From NCBI RefSeq assembly GCF_937936315.1, contig NZ_CALGWU010000019.1, positions 1 through 13,125 of the forward strand: DNA of 13,125 nt, written 5' to 3'. The notes beneath the pieces are model-generated. The model was not told the origin of the DNA and did no database searches. It was given only the letters and a program-made list of their open reading frames with translations. Origin of the DNA: an uncultured Capnocytophaga sp. (GTDB lineage Bacteria; Bacteroidota; Bacteroidia; Flavobacteriales; Flavobacteriaceae). A program made the position numbers and the translations under genes. Positions 1 to 6,572 of the stretch are shown here, in pieces (the stretch's first letter is position 1; each line of letters opens with the position of its first letter).

Positions 1-104
1 GTTAGTTGAAAATGAGAGAAATATTTTTTGAAGAAAAACTCGGAGAGACTCGGAGTGAGGGTGGTGATGGAGGTTTGAAGGTTGGAAAAGAGAGGGTGGT
101 ACAT
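1..104 (-). CDS. Possible start of a further operon gene (partial)
   Basis: An ATG at 102-104 opens a frame with no stop through 34 codons to the window edge. It begins 15 bases after the stop of the kinase gene, so it could be the next gene of the Ter operon. The peptide starts MYHPLFSNLQ and is rich in Ser, Thr and Phe; I recognise no domain. Its codons end in C far more often than those of the neighbours, and no ribosome binding site is visible, so the stretch may simply be untranslated 3' sequence. The plus strand here is purine-rich and carries ACTCGGAG twice. Only sequence beyond the edge can settle this. Confidence 0.3.
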   Translation of the reverse strand, partial: MYHPLFSNLQTSITTLTPSLSEFFFKKYFSHFQL

Positions 105-119
105 TTTTTTGGGGTGGGA

Positions 120-1628
120 TTAATTTACTAAGGTGATGTAAAGTAATCTGCCGCCTTCGTCGTTTGAGAGTATTATCTTTTTCTCATTGGTGAGCTCTAC
201 CATTGTGCCAATGGGAATGGGTTTGTTTTCGGTAACGTCTTTCATATCGGGGAGGGATTGATTGACAAGTACCCATCTATTTTGATAGAAAGTGAAATAA
301 CCTACAGGTTTTTTGTCGTCGTTAGTGAGATTCTCGTTGCGGATGAGTTTGCGCGATACGTGCCACTTGAAAAGGAATTGGTTGTGATATACCATCAAGC
401 GGTGATTTTCGGGTTTCCACACATTGTTACCTGCATTGTAATACAAATCGGCGATGGGGAGGCTACCGCGATGAGGGGTACCACAAAACGGACACTTAGG
501 GCGAGCGGTATTATCGAACACATACCACTTTTGAGTACAACTTGGGTTACTACAAGGTTGTATCAAATCTACAGTTTTGAGCAATGCTGTTTCCCATTCA
601 TTGGCGATAGGACGCAACATTGGGTTGTGCAATCCGTCGATGAAAGCGCGGTTGAAAAGTTCGGTGAGGTAGGGACCTGTGATGGTATAAGGCAATTTGG
701 CGGGGTCACCCCAAAAGGCATCCCATTTGCGCAACTGGTCGGGTTTTACACGATTGGTAGCATCGGTGGGGTGTTCTATAAAGAGTGCCTTCTCCCCCAT
801 CGCTAATAATTCATCCTTTTCGGCATCTAAATCCCATACTTTGCTACCTTTGAGCGGGTGGCGACGCAAAAGATACATATATATAAGTACTGCCAAAGCG
901 TGCAAATCAGTTTTTTGGTTAGGCAGTGCACGTTTAGGGTCTTTGATATCTAAATGTTTGGTGCTAAGTACTTCAGGAGCTATAAAATCGGCAGTACCTA
1001 TAACCTCTGGAGGGAACATTCCAGGTACAACCAATCCATCTAAATCGATGATATTTGCTGATTTGGTTACGGGGTCGATGAGGATATTATTGTAAGAGAG
1101 GTCGGAATGTGCGAGCCCCATTTGGTGCATTTTTTTGATACCACGACAGATATTGATAGCGATTTGGAAATAGCTAAGCCAATCGCCTAACTCCGAAGGT
1201 GCCAAACAGAGTGGATACTGAGGATCGCGGAAAGAAGGGGTAGTGAACCACTTACCTTTTTTTTCCTCGCCTTTGAGTCCGTCGTCGGCGACACGTCCTT
1301 TGGCAAAGAAGAATTTACGGTCGTAGATAGGAACAATCACCCCTGTTTTGCCGTCTTTTTCAACAGCATCGTAGGGCCAGCGGAAAATCTCGTTGAGGAA
1401 ATAATCGGGGGCGTTACCTTTTTTGATATTCTCCAAATACAGAGAGACGATGCGCTTGACGCGTTCTTTTTGGTTAAAATCTAAGGGGTCGCGGAAGAAA
1501 GCTACCACATAACGACGATCGGGAGAGAAGTACACATCTTTCACTCCTCCACGTTTGGGGTTGCCATCATCTACATATTGGTAGGATTTGGATGTATCTA
1601 TAATTGATTTTACAGTGATTGTATTCAT
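120..1628 (-). CDS. Ser/Thr protein-kinase-like protein with zinc ribbon, TerY-P triad kinase
   Basis: The 502-residue protein has a protein-kinase-like fold in its first about 350 residues. The catalytic loop reads HSDLSYNN (Asp176, Asn181), followed by IIDLDG (Asp195, the DFG-type metal-binding Asp), an APE motif at 217-219 and a helix-F-like Asp241 in TDLHALA. The N-lobe has a glycine pair at 27-28, but the beta-3 segment reads VVAFFRD, so the usual VAIK lysine is not obvious. A zinc ribbon follows: Cys359, Cys364, Cys379 and Cys382 (CX4C, then CXXC). The last about 110 residues look beta-rich and are unassigned. The ATG lies one base after the stop of the PP2C gene, so translation is probably coupled. 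In known TerY-P triads a kinase with a zinc ribbon accompanies a PP2C phosphatase and a TerY vWA protein, exactly as here. It probably phosphorylates components of the Ter complex; its substrates are unknown. It has no membrane segment and is probably cytoplasmic. Confidence 0.85.
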   Translation of the reverse strand: MNTITVKSIIDTSKSYQYVDDGNPKRGGVKDVYFSPDRRYVVAFFRDPLDFNQKERVKRIVSLYLENIKKGNAPDYFLNEIFRWPYDAVEKDGKTGVIVPIYDRKFFFAKGRVADDGLKGEEKKGKWFTTPSFRDPQYPLCLAPSELGDWLSYFQIAINICRGIKKMHQMGLAHSDLSYNNILIDPVTKSANIIDLDGLVVPGMFPPEVIGTADFIAPEVLSTKHLDIKDPKRALPNQKTDLHALAVLIYMYLLRRHPLKGSKVWDLDAEKDELLAMGEKALFIEHPTDATNRVKPDQLRKWDAFWGDPAKLPYTITGPYLTELFNRAFIDGLHNPMLRPIANEWETALLKTVDLIQPCSNPSCTQKWYVFDNTARPKCPFCGTPHRGSLPIADLYYNAGNNVWKPENHRLMVYHNQFLFKWHVSRKLIRNENLTNDDKKPVGYFTFYQNRWVLVNQSLPDMKDVTENKPIPIGTMVELTNEKKIILSNDEGGRLLYITLVN

Positions 1629-1629
1629 T

Positions 1630-3006
1630 TTAATAAATAATCGCGAGGGTTCTATCGTCGGAATTGCCTTTGCTCCAGAAGTCGAGCCACTGGAGGAGCT
1701 GCTGGTCTATTTGGTTATCGTTTTGGAAATCGACTTGACAATGGTCGTCGTTCTCTCCATTGAGATCGGCTAAGAAATCATTCCAACGTTCTATTTTAGT
1801 AAGATTGTTTTCCACTACAAACTTAGGGTCGTAGATGCCGTCGGTCATCAGGAATAGTTTAGAAAAATCGTTAAAGCGATGAATGCCAAAGCGTTTACCT
1901 ACGGGTATTTCGGCATCGTTAGAATAAATCTCGGGCATAGTGATGAAACGCGTACCTCCGCCAAATTCACCTATATCTAATAGATTGAGCAATTGCACTT
2001 CGGTTTGAGCTTCATTTAGAATACAAATAGGGCAATCGCCCACACCAAAGGTAAGTAGCACATAACCAAAATCGTATTTTTTAGCCAAAGCAAAAATGAG
2101 TGTTGTATGAAGGTCTTTCAGCGCAATTTCTTCGGCGTTAGCAAAATCTTCTAAATGACGGAAAAGTTCTCGCAACTTGCGATAAATGGCATTTACAATA
2201 TTGCTCTTGTGCGTAAGGTCTTCCGCTGTTGCGAAATAAGCAACTACCTCTTGGTCGATTGTGTTTAGAAAATCGCTATCGTTGCAACTGTCGCAAATAA
2301 AATGAGTGGCAATTTCGGAGCCTTTGCGAGCAAATTTAGCCGAACCAGCACCATCGGCGACGGCTATCACTTGCCAATCGTTAGGCAAGGGCAAAGTGTA
2401 GAAATCGTCGTCACGAGCACCTCCTTGGTGAGCGTGCGACCTGCCACGTTTAGAAGCAACTACGAGTTTTTTGTCTAAGAAAGAGGTTTTTAGGGTAGCT
2501 TCTTCGGTTTTGTAGAAACGCGCTTCTTTATCTAAAGGAATATTTTGCCAAAGGTCTTTGGGATCGGGATTGATGATGAAAGGCACTCGTTTTACCCGTT
2601 CAATCAAATCGGGGTCGGTGGTGCAATAGAAGTGAATTTCCAACTCGGTACTCGCTGCCATAGTAGGTTTTCCCTCAATAGTGCGAGTATCGGGGGAGAA
2701 AGTGAGCCCAAACTCTTCTAAATGACTGATGCGAGAGATGTGTATATGTGGAAATTCCTCTAAATTAAAACTGAAATTGTAGTCCTTTTTAGCATTAGCA
2801 TTGGCAATTGGCAAATGAGCATCTTGAAAAGACTCAATTTCGTAGTGTATATAGTATTTTTCTTTCACTTCTTCTTGTAGTTGATGCGCTAAACTGCTTA
2901 TTTTTTCGGATTGAGAGAGTATAGAGAGCACTTTGGCTACTACACGCGGATTGGGTTGCCCATTGGGATGTTCCCCTTTGATGATAGTTTGTATAATTTC
3001 GTCCAT
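1630..3006 (-). CDS. PP2C-type Ser/Thr protein phosphatase with N-terminal extension, TerY-P triad
   Basis: The 458-residue protein has a PP2C (PPM) metal-dependent phosphatase domain from about residue 182 to the end. Metal-binding motifs are present in order: ARDD (Arg198, Asp199, Asp200), VADGAGSAKFA (Asp218, Gly219), FGVGD (320-324), MTDG (Asp389) and a terminal DDRTLA (Asp450, Asp451). All acidic positions expected for two metal ions appear intact, so it is probably active. The first about 180 residues are not phosphatase. A helical start (1-55) is followed by a beta-rich part (about 65-130) whose LTFSPDTRTIEGKP resembles the end of bacterial Ig-like/He_PIG domains. The ATG overlaps the stop of the upstream vWA gene by one base (TAATG), which implies translational coupling. 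It should reverse the action of the kinase encoded just downstream; targets are inferred, not known. Confidence 0.88.
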   Translation of the reverse strand: MDEIIQTIIKGEHPNGQPNPRVVAKVLSILSQSEKISSLAHQLQEEVKEKYYIHYEIESFQDAHLPIANANAKKDYNFSFNLEEFPHIHISRISHLEEFGLTFSPDTRTIEGKPTMAASTELEIHFYCTTDPDLIERVKRVPFIINPDPKDLWQNIPLDKEARFYKTEEATLKTSFLDKKLVVASKRGRSHAHQGGARDDDFYTLPLPNDWQVIAVADGAGSAKFARKGSEIATHFICDSCNDSDFLNTIDQEVVAYFATAEDLTHKSNIVNAIYRKLRELFRHLEDFANAEEIALKDLHTTLIFALAKKYDFGYVLLTFGVGDCPICILNEAQTEVQLLNLLDIGEFGGGTRFITMPEIYSNDAEIPVGKRFGIHRFNDFSKLFLMTDGIYDPKFVVENNLTKIERWNDFLADLNGENDDHCQVDFQNDNQIDQQLLQWLDFWSKGNSDDRTLAIIY

Positions 3007-4049
3007 TAGCCTAAGGTTCTATTGATGTCAAACTCTTCATCGGACATACCGTAGTTAGCCACTGATCCACACCACGGACAGCTGTTCTCGCCTTCGCCAG
3101 AGATGCAGTGCACGCCGCCACAAGAGCAGGTTGCCAAAGCATAGGCATTGCCACAACAAGGGCAAGAAGGGTTGCCCATCAGTTCGTCCGACGATACTTT
3201 GAGGGCGTAGTTCGTTTCGTTAGAGAATTCTTTATAGCTATTCTCGTCTATTTTATAAGCTCCTTGCAGCATATAGATACGGGTTTGCATTCCGTAGATA
3301 CCCGAACTGCGAGAGCTTTTTTGGAATTTGATAAGGTATTGTTTTTGGGTATTAGAACACTTTCCGCGAATGACCACGAAGTTTTCATCGGGGACATCGT
3401 GGCGCTTGGTGAGGTCGATGCTTTCGATGAGGTGATGATCGGGTTTGGCGAGCTTGATAGCATCGGTATTGGTGTTGTTCACCTGCTCGCTGGTGGTTTT
3501 GATAGAGGCTGTAATCCACTTAAAGAATTCTTTGTAGGCAGCTGCATTGGTGTTGTTGAACTGCAAGACTTGATCGGTGAGTTGCCCCAAGAGGTTGTAG
3601 TTTGTGTTCTCACCCAACGAAATTGCTACTAAGTTCACTTTGCGGCGGTAATGAGCATTCCAACGCTCGATAGCTTGAGCGGGGTCATCGGTAGGGATAC
3701 CATCGGTGAAGAGGAAAACGAGAGGTTTCCAGTCGCCTTTGCGTTCGAGGGTAGTTTTCACCACCTCACGGTCGATAGCGTTCATCAGTTCGTTGAACCC
3801 ACTAGCGAGGGAAGTACCTCCGCCGATAGGAATCTTGGGCGGATAGAAAGTGATGATATCCTGCAAAGGCGTAATGACCTTGCTTTTGCCCGCAAAGCCA
3901 ATGATAGAGAGCCAAACGGTTTCGAGTGCAAATGGATCGGCTTTGAGTTCTTTGATGATTGTAGCCATACCGTCTTGCACGTGTTCTATGGGGTCACCGA
4001 CCATTGATTCGGAGACGTCGAGGAGGAAATAAATGGGGAGTCTGCGCAT
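3006..4049 (-). CDS. TerY-like vWA protein with C-terminal TerY-C metal-binding domain
   Basis: The 347-residue protein has a von Willebrand A domain in its first about 190 residues with a complete MIDAS: DVSES (Asp11, Ser13, Ser15), Thr79 in GGGTSLASG, and FTDG (Asp116). After a linker, residues about 205-347 form the TerY-C type region. It ends in a dense cysteine cluster (Cys296, 298, 299, 308, 310, 315, 324, 327) that probably binds two or more zinc ions. The N-terminus MRRLPIYFLLD nearly matches those of the two vWA genes upstream, so the three are paralogues; only this one kept or gained the metal-binding tail. It lies between the small vWA gene (28-base gap) and the PP2C gene (one-base overlap). 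It is the canonical vWA member of the TerY-P triad and probably scaffolds the kinase and phosphatase in a metal-dependent way. Confidence 0.87.
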   Translation of the reverse strand: MRRLPIYFLLDVSESMVGDPIEHVQDGMATIIKELKADPFALETVWLSIIGFAGKSKVITPLQDIITFYPPKIPIGGGTSLASGFNELMNAIDREVVKTTLERKGDWKPLVFLFTDGIPTDDPAQAIERWNAHYRRKVNLVAISLGENTNYNLLGQLTDQVLQFNNTNAAAYKEFFKWITASIKTTSEQVNNTNTDAIKLAKPDHHLIESIDLTKRHDVPDENFVVIRGKCSNTQKQYLIKFQKSSRSSGIYGMQTRIYMLQGAYKIDENSYKEFSNETNYALKVSSDELMGNPSCPCCGNAYALATCSCGGVHCISGEGENSCPWCGSVANYGMSDEEFDINRTLG

Positions 4050-4053
4050 ATTA

Positions 4054-4074
4054 GTGAAAAGTGAAAAGTGAAAA
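4054..4074. repeat. Three 7-bp tandem repeats (GTGAAAA)
   Basis: The unit GTGAAAA occurs three times without interruption in the 28-base gap between two vWA genes. On the coding strand it reads TTTTCAC and ends five bases before the ATG of the TerY-C gene. It occupies the place of a ribosome binding site, so a change in copy number would change the spacing ahead of the start codon. No such variation can be seen in one sequence. Confidence 0.8.
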
Positions 4075-4077
4075 GAA

Positions 4078-4716
4078 TTATACTACTAAATTGAGTTCAC
4101 GTGGTGGCGGTGGGAGGGTCATTGATTCACCGGTGCCTTGTGATTTACCACCCATTTCTATAGATGAACTCACCCATTTGAAAAAGGTAGTAAGCATATT
4201 GGCATCGGTGGTGTCGAGTTTTACCACATCGGGGGTGAGTTCTTGGAGGTAGGACACTTCGGCTTTGGGGCCTGCGGCACAACCTACAATCACACCAAAA
4301 TCTAAGGCTTTTACTTTAGGGATACATTCACGATACTTCTGTATATCAGAAGGTTTGCCATCGGTAAAGATAAACAAAAGCGGTTTCCAATCGCCTTTTT
4401 GTTGCGCTGAACCTCTGATGAGTTCGGTTTTTACCAAATCACACACCATTTCAAGGGCTTCGCCTGTGTGAGTAGGTCCACTTTCGGGACATTTGATTTC
4501 GATAGGCTGAAAAGAAGCTAAATCTATCAGCGGGATGATGTTGCGCACTTCACGGTCGAAAGTAATGACACTCAAATGGAGGGAATCCATTGCCTGAGGG
4601 TCGTTGCGTAACATATTGATGAGCCCATAGAAGCCGTTGTTGAGGGCTTGGATAGGTTCACCGCTCATTGAGCCTGAAGTGTCTAAAAGAAAATAAGCTA
4701 AGAGTCGTCTGTTCAT
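4078..4716 (-). CDS. TerY-like vWA domain protein (short form, second copy)
   Basis: The 212-residue protein is almost entirely one von Willebrand A domain. Its MIDAS is complete: DTSGS (Asp12, Ser14, Ser16), Thr82 in GPTHTGEAL, and FTDG (Asp119). It shares the signature KGDWKPLLFIFTDGKPSD with the other two vWA genes and the phrase VIVGCAAG with the short copy upstream. After the domain comes a flexible Gly/Ser-rich linker, then the tail LPPPPRELNLVV, which closely matches the tail of the upstream copy. It lacks the TerY-C cysteine domain. It starts two bases after the stop of the upstream vWA gene. It is probably a cytosolic scaffold or adaptor in the Ter complex; the role of the proline tail is unknown. 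Confidence 0.87.
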   Translation of the reverse strand: MNRRLLAYFLLDTSGSMSGEPIQALNNGFYGLINMLRNDPQAMDSLHLSVITFDREVRNIIPLIDLASFQPIEIKCPESGPTHTGEALEMVCDLVKTELIRGSAQQKGDWKPLLFIFTDGKPSDIQKYRECIPKVKALDFGVIVGCAAGPKAEVSYLQELTPDVVKLDTTDANMLTTFFKWVSSSIEMGGKSQGTGESMTLPPPPRELNLVV

Positions 4717-4718
4717 CG

Positions 4719-5357
4719 TTAGGAAACAATTACTAATTCACTTGGTGGAGGAGGGAGTTGGTCTTTTTTGGTAAGGTCGATACCTGTTTCTTCTACTTTG
4801 GTAGAGGTAGTCGCAATAGAGGCTGATACCCATTGGAAGAATTTGCCAATGCTATCGGCATCGGTATTGCTAAGGCGCACTACTTGGTCGGCTATTTCCT
4901 TAAGCACTTTATCATCGGCGTTATTACCAGCGGCACATCCTACTATCAAACCTTTTTTCACGGCTTTGAGCTTTTGGAATCCCGCTTGCCAATCGTCGGT
5001 AGGGACACCATCGGTCATAATAAAAACGATAGGTTTCCAGTCGCCTTTTTGTTCGAGAGTTGTTTTGGTAACTTCATTTTCCAATTTATCGGCGAGGAGG
5101 CTCAAGGCAGCTCCAAGTGCTGTTGTGCCAGCAGCTTTGAGGTCTACCGTTTGGAAAGAAGCTAAATCGGTAAGGGGAATAAGTTGTTTGGCTTCGGAAT
5201 CGAAAGTGATGATGCTCACAAAAGCAGTTTCGATAGCCTGAGGGTTTTGGCGCAGTGAGTGCACCATCATCTGCACGCCATTTTTCACTGCCTCTATAGG
5301 TTCGCCCGTCATTGAGCCAGAAGTATCTAAGAGGAGGTATACGGGAAGTCGTCTCAT
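4719..5357 (-). CDS. TerY-like vWA domain protein (short form, first copy)
   Basis: This 212-residue protein is a stand-alone von Willebrand A domain with an intact MIDAS: DTSGS (Asp11, Ser13, Ser15), Thr79 in GTTALG, and MTDG (Asp116). It carries the local signature KGDWKPIVFIMTDGVPTDD and ends in LPPPPSELVIVS after a Ser/Thr/Lys-rich linker. It is the first gene of the vWA-phosphatase-kinase block and lies just downstream of a strong hairpin, so its expression may depend on readthrough or on an unseen promoter. E. coli TerY is also a short vWA protein of about this length. The tandem copy directly downstream indicates local duplication followed by divergence. Confidence 0.88.
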   Translation of the reverse strand: MRRLPVYLLLDTSGSMTGEPIEAVKNGVQMMVHSLRQNPQAIETAFVSIITFDSEAKQLIPLTDLASFQTVDLKAAGTTALGAALSLLADKLENEVTKTTLEQKGDWKPIVFIMTDGVPTDDWQAGFQKLKAVKKGLIVGCAAGNNADDKVLKEIADQVVRLSNTDADSIGKFFQWVSASIATTSTKVEETGIDLTKKDQLPPPPSELVIVS

Positions 5358-5376
5358 AGTGTGATATGTTAAGAAA

Positions 5377-5408
5377 AGAGGCTGCCTTAAAGGTGAGGAA
5401 CAGCCTCT
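5377..5408 (-). terminator. Hairpin terminator or attenuator inside the Ter operon
   Basis: AGAGGCTG (5377-5384) and CAGCCTCT (5401-5408) form an 8-bp GC-rich perfect stem. Read on the minus strand the stem is followed by TTTTCTT; on the plus strand it is followed by CTGTTTTT, so it could work both ways. It lies between the small membrane protein gene and the first vWA gene. It would split the operon into a TerD/TelA part and a TerY-phosphatase-kinase part with lower expression. No promoter of the TTTG/TAnnTTTG type is visible in the few bases between it and the vWA start, so partial readthrough is likely. Confidence 0.55.
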
Positions 5409-5414
5409 CTGTTT

Positions 5415-5834
5415 TTATGATATGTTGTATGTTGAATTATTGTTATTCAATCCTGCTCCATAGGTTGAAGCATTTTGGTTTAAGCCTTGCCCATACCCAG
5501 AAGCTCCATACTCAGGATCGTTCTGGTTGATAAAGCTCATTACCTCTAAAGTAACATCTTTACCACCAGAAAGCACATTGTATAGGCAACCTATGGTATA
5601 GATAGGACCCCAAGGGATACCCCACCACCCTAATATAAGGGTAAGGAAAAACCAGCCTAAACCTTGTGTAACTCTTGATTTACCAGGTTTGATAAAGTAG
5701 ATGCCACTAGAACGTTTAAAAGTAACCACCACCAGAGATATACAATAAGTATAGATTACAAACTTACCTCCTTGATTTACTAAATCGCGAATTTGGTTTG
5801 TAGACAAGCCTTCAACGTTGTTAATATCATTCAT
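5415..5834 (-). CDS. Small membrane protein with GWWGIPWGPIYT motif and Gly/Asn/Tyr-rich tail
   Basis: The 139-residue protein has two likely membrane segments, at about 25-40 (FVIYTYCISLVVVTF) and 58-85. The second contains GWWGIPWGPIYT followed by a GGKDVT turn. I know this pattern from small uncharacterised membrane proteins but cannot assign a function. The last about 35 residues are low-complexity and rich in Gly, Asn, Tyr and Ser. There is no signal peptide. It sits 15 bases after the divergent TerD gene and just before the hairpin, so it is probably co-expressed with the TerD/TelA genes. In the absence of TerC here, it could be the membrane anchor for the Ter proteins; that is inference. 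Confidence 0.75.
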   Translation of the reverse strand: MNDINNVEGLSTNQIRDLVNQGGKFVIYTYCISLVVVTFKRSSGIYFIKPGKSRVTQGLGWFFLTLILGWWGIPWGPIYTIGCLYNVLSGGKDVTLEVMSFINQNDPEYGASGYGQGLNQNASTYGAGLNNNNSTYNIS

Positions 5835-5849
5835 AATAATACTTTTGAA

Positions 5850-6509
5850 TTACAAATAGTTTTGAACAATACGGTGAATGGTTTGACCAAGGAAAGAATC
5901 GTCTACGGGATCACCAATAGCATCAAATTTCCATTCGCCATTTCTCTTGTAGAGTTTTGCCAAAATAAGAGCACGTTTGCCAGCGTAAGCAGGTTCGGCA
6001 GCTACGTTGTAAGAGGCAAACACAGAGTTTACACGCTGTGGTGTACCTTCGAACATACGAATTTTAGCATAAGGGATTTGTGAAAAGTCTTCTTTACCTA
6101 CGTTGTTGAGGAAGAAGAAAATTTTAGATACATTAGGAGCTACACGATCTAAGTTTACAGTGATAATTTCGTTATCAAGACCATCGTCACCTCCTTTATC
6201 GCCTTGCAAATCGTCACCAGTGTGGTGAAGAGCGCCGTCGCTGGTATCTAATTTTCCTTTAGGAAGACCGAATTGTTGCAAGATTTGGATGTTGTACAAA
6301 GGAGAATAGAGGTGGTCGCAAACGTTGTTGTTGTCGTCGATAAGCACACAGCTAAGGTCTAAATCCACATCTTGTTTGTTTTTCATCAAACCAAAGAGAG
6401 CTTTAGTTTCGATAGCGCCCCAGTTCACTCCAATACAGAAGTTTTGTAGTTTTTCACCAGATTCTTTGCGTAGGTCGATTTTTTGACCTTTTTGTAAATT
6501 GATTGCCAT
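5850..6509 (-). CDS. Divergent TerD/TerZ-family protein
   Basis: The 219-residue protein starts MAINLQKGQK, the standard TerD-family opening. I use the ATG at 6507-6509 rather than the longer frame from 6533 because the first eight residues of that frame are not seen in the sister genes. Family acidic motifs are present but altered: DVDLDLS (47-53), LHHTGDD (94-100) and GDDGLDNE (107-114). The middle is longer than in the two other TerD genes here, and the strand after the acidic loop reads IFFFLNNVGKEDFSQIPYAKIRMF. The C-terminal KLYKRNGEWKFDAIG is conserved. TerD domains are known Ca2+-binding beta-sandwich proteins; this copy probably binds Ca2+ with a modified site and resembles TerZ-like forms. 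It lies 15 bases before the membrane protein gene. Confidence 0.88.
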   Translation of the reverse strand: MAINLQKGQKIDLRKESGEKLQNFCIGVNWGAIETKALFGLMKNKQDVDLDLSCVLIDDNNNVCDHLYSPLYNIQILQQFGLPKGKLDTSDGALHHTGDDLQGDKGGDDGLDNEIITVNLDRVAPNVSKIFFFLNNVGKEDFSQIPYAKIRMFEGTPQRVNSVFASYNVAAEPAYAGKRALILAKLYKRNGEWKFDAIGDPVDDSFLGQTIHRIVQNYL

Positions 6510-6529
6510 AAAAATAATTTTTAAATTAA

Positions 6530-6556
6530 TCAATTAGCAGAGATTTTGCTAATTGA
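6530..6556 (-). promoter_or_regulatory. Perfect 10-bp hairpin upstream of the divergent terD gene
   Basis: TCAATTAGCA (6530-6539) pairs perfectly with TGCTAATTGA (6547-6556) around a 7-base loop. It lies in the 63-base gap between two TerD genes and ends 21 bases before the ATG at 6509. The arm CAATTAGC is shared with the hairpins before the other two TerD genes, so this is a repeated leader element. It could stabilise or mark processed mRNA ends, or act as a weak attenuator, since the RNA after it is A/U-rich. Confidence 0.65.
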
Positions 6557-6572
6557 GAGGTTTATAATTCAG

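Noticed and set aside
258..806. Plus-strand open frame of 182 codons
   Set aside because: It lies wholly opposite the kinase gene, whose motifs are clear, and its translation has no recognisable domain; it is a shadow frame.
3108..3632. Plus-strand open frame of 174 codons
   Set aside because: It is antisense to the vWA/TerY-C gene, which has intact MIDAS and cysteine motifs.
6510..6533. Longer start for the divergent TerD gene
   Set aside because: The added MINLKIIF is absent from the sister TerD genes, which all begin MAINLQKGQ, and it encroaches on the hairpin leader.
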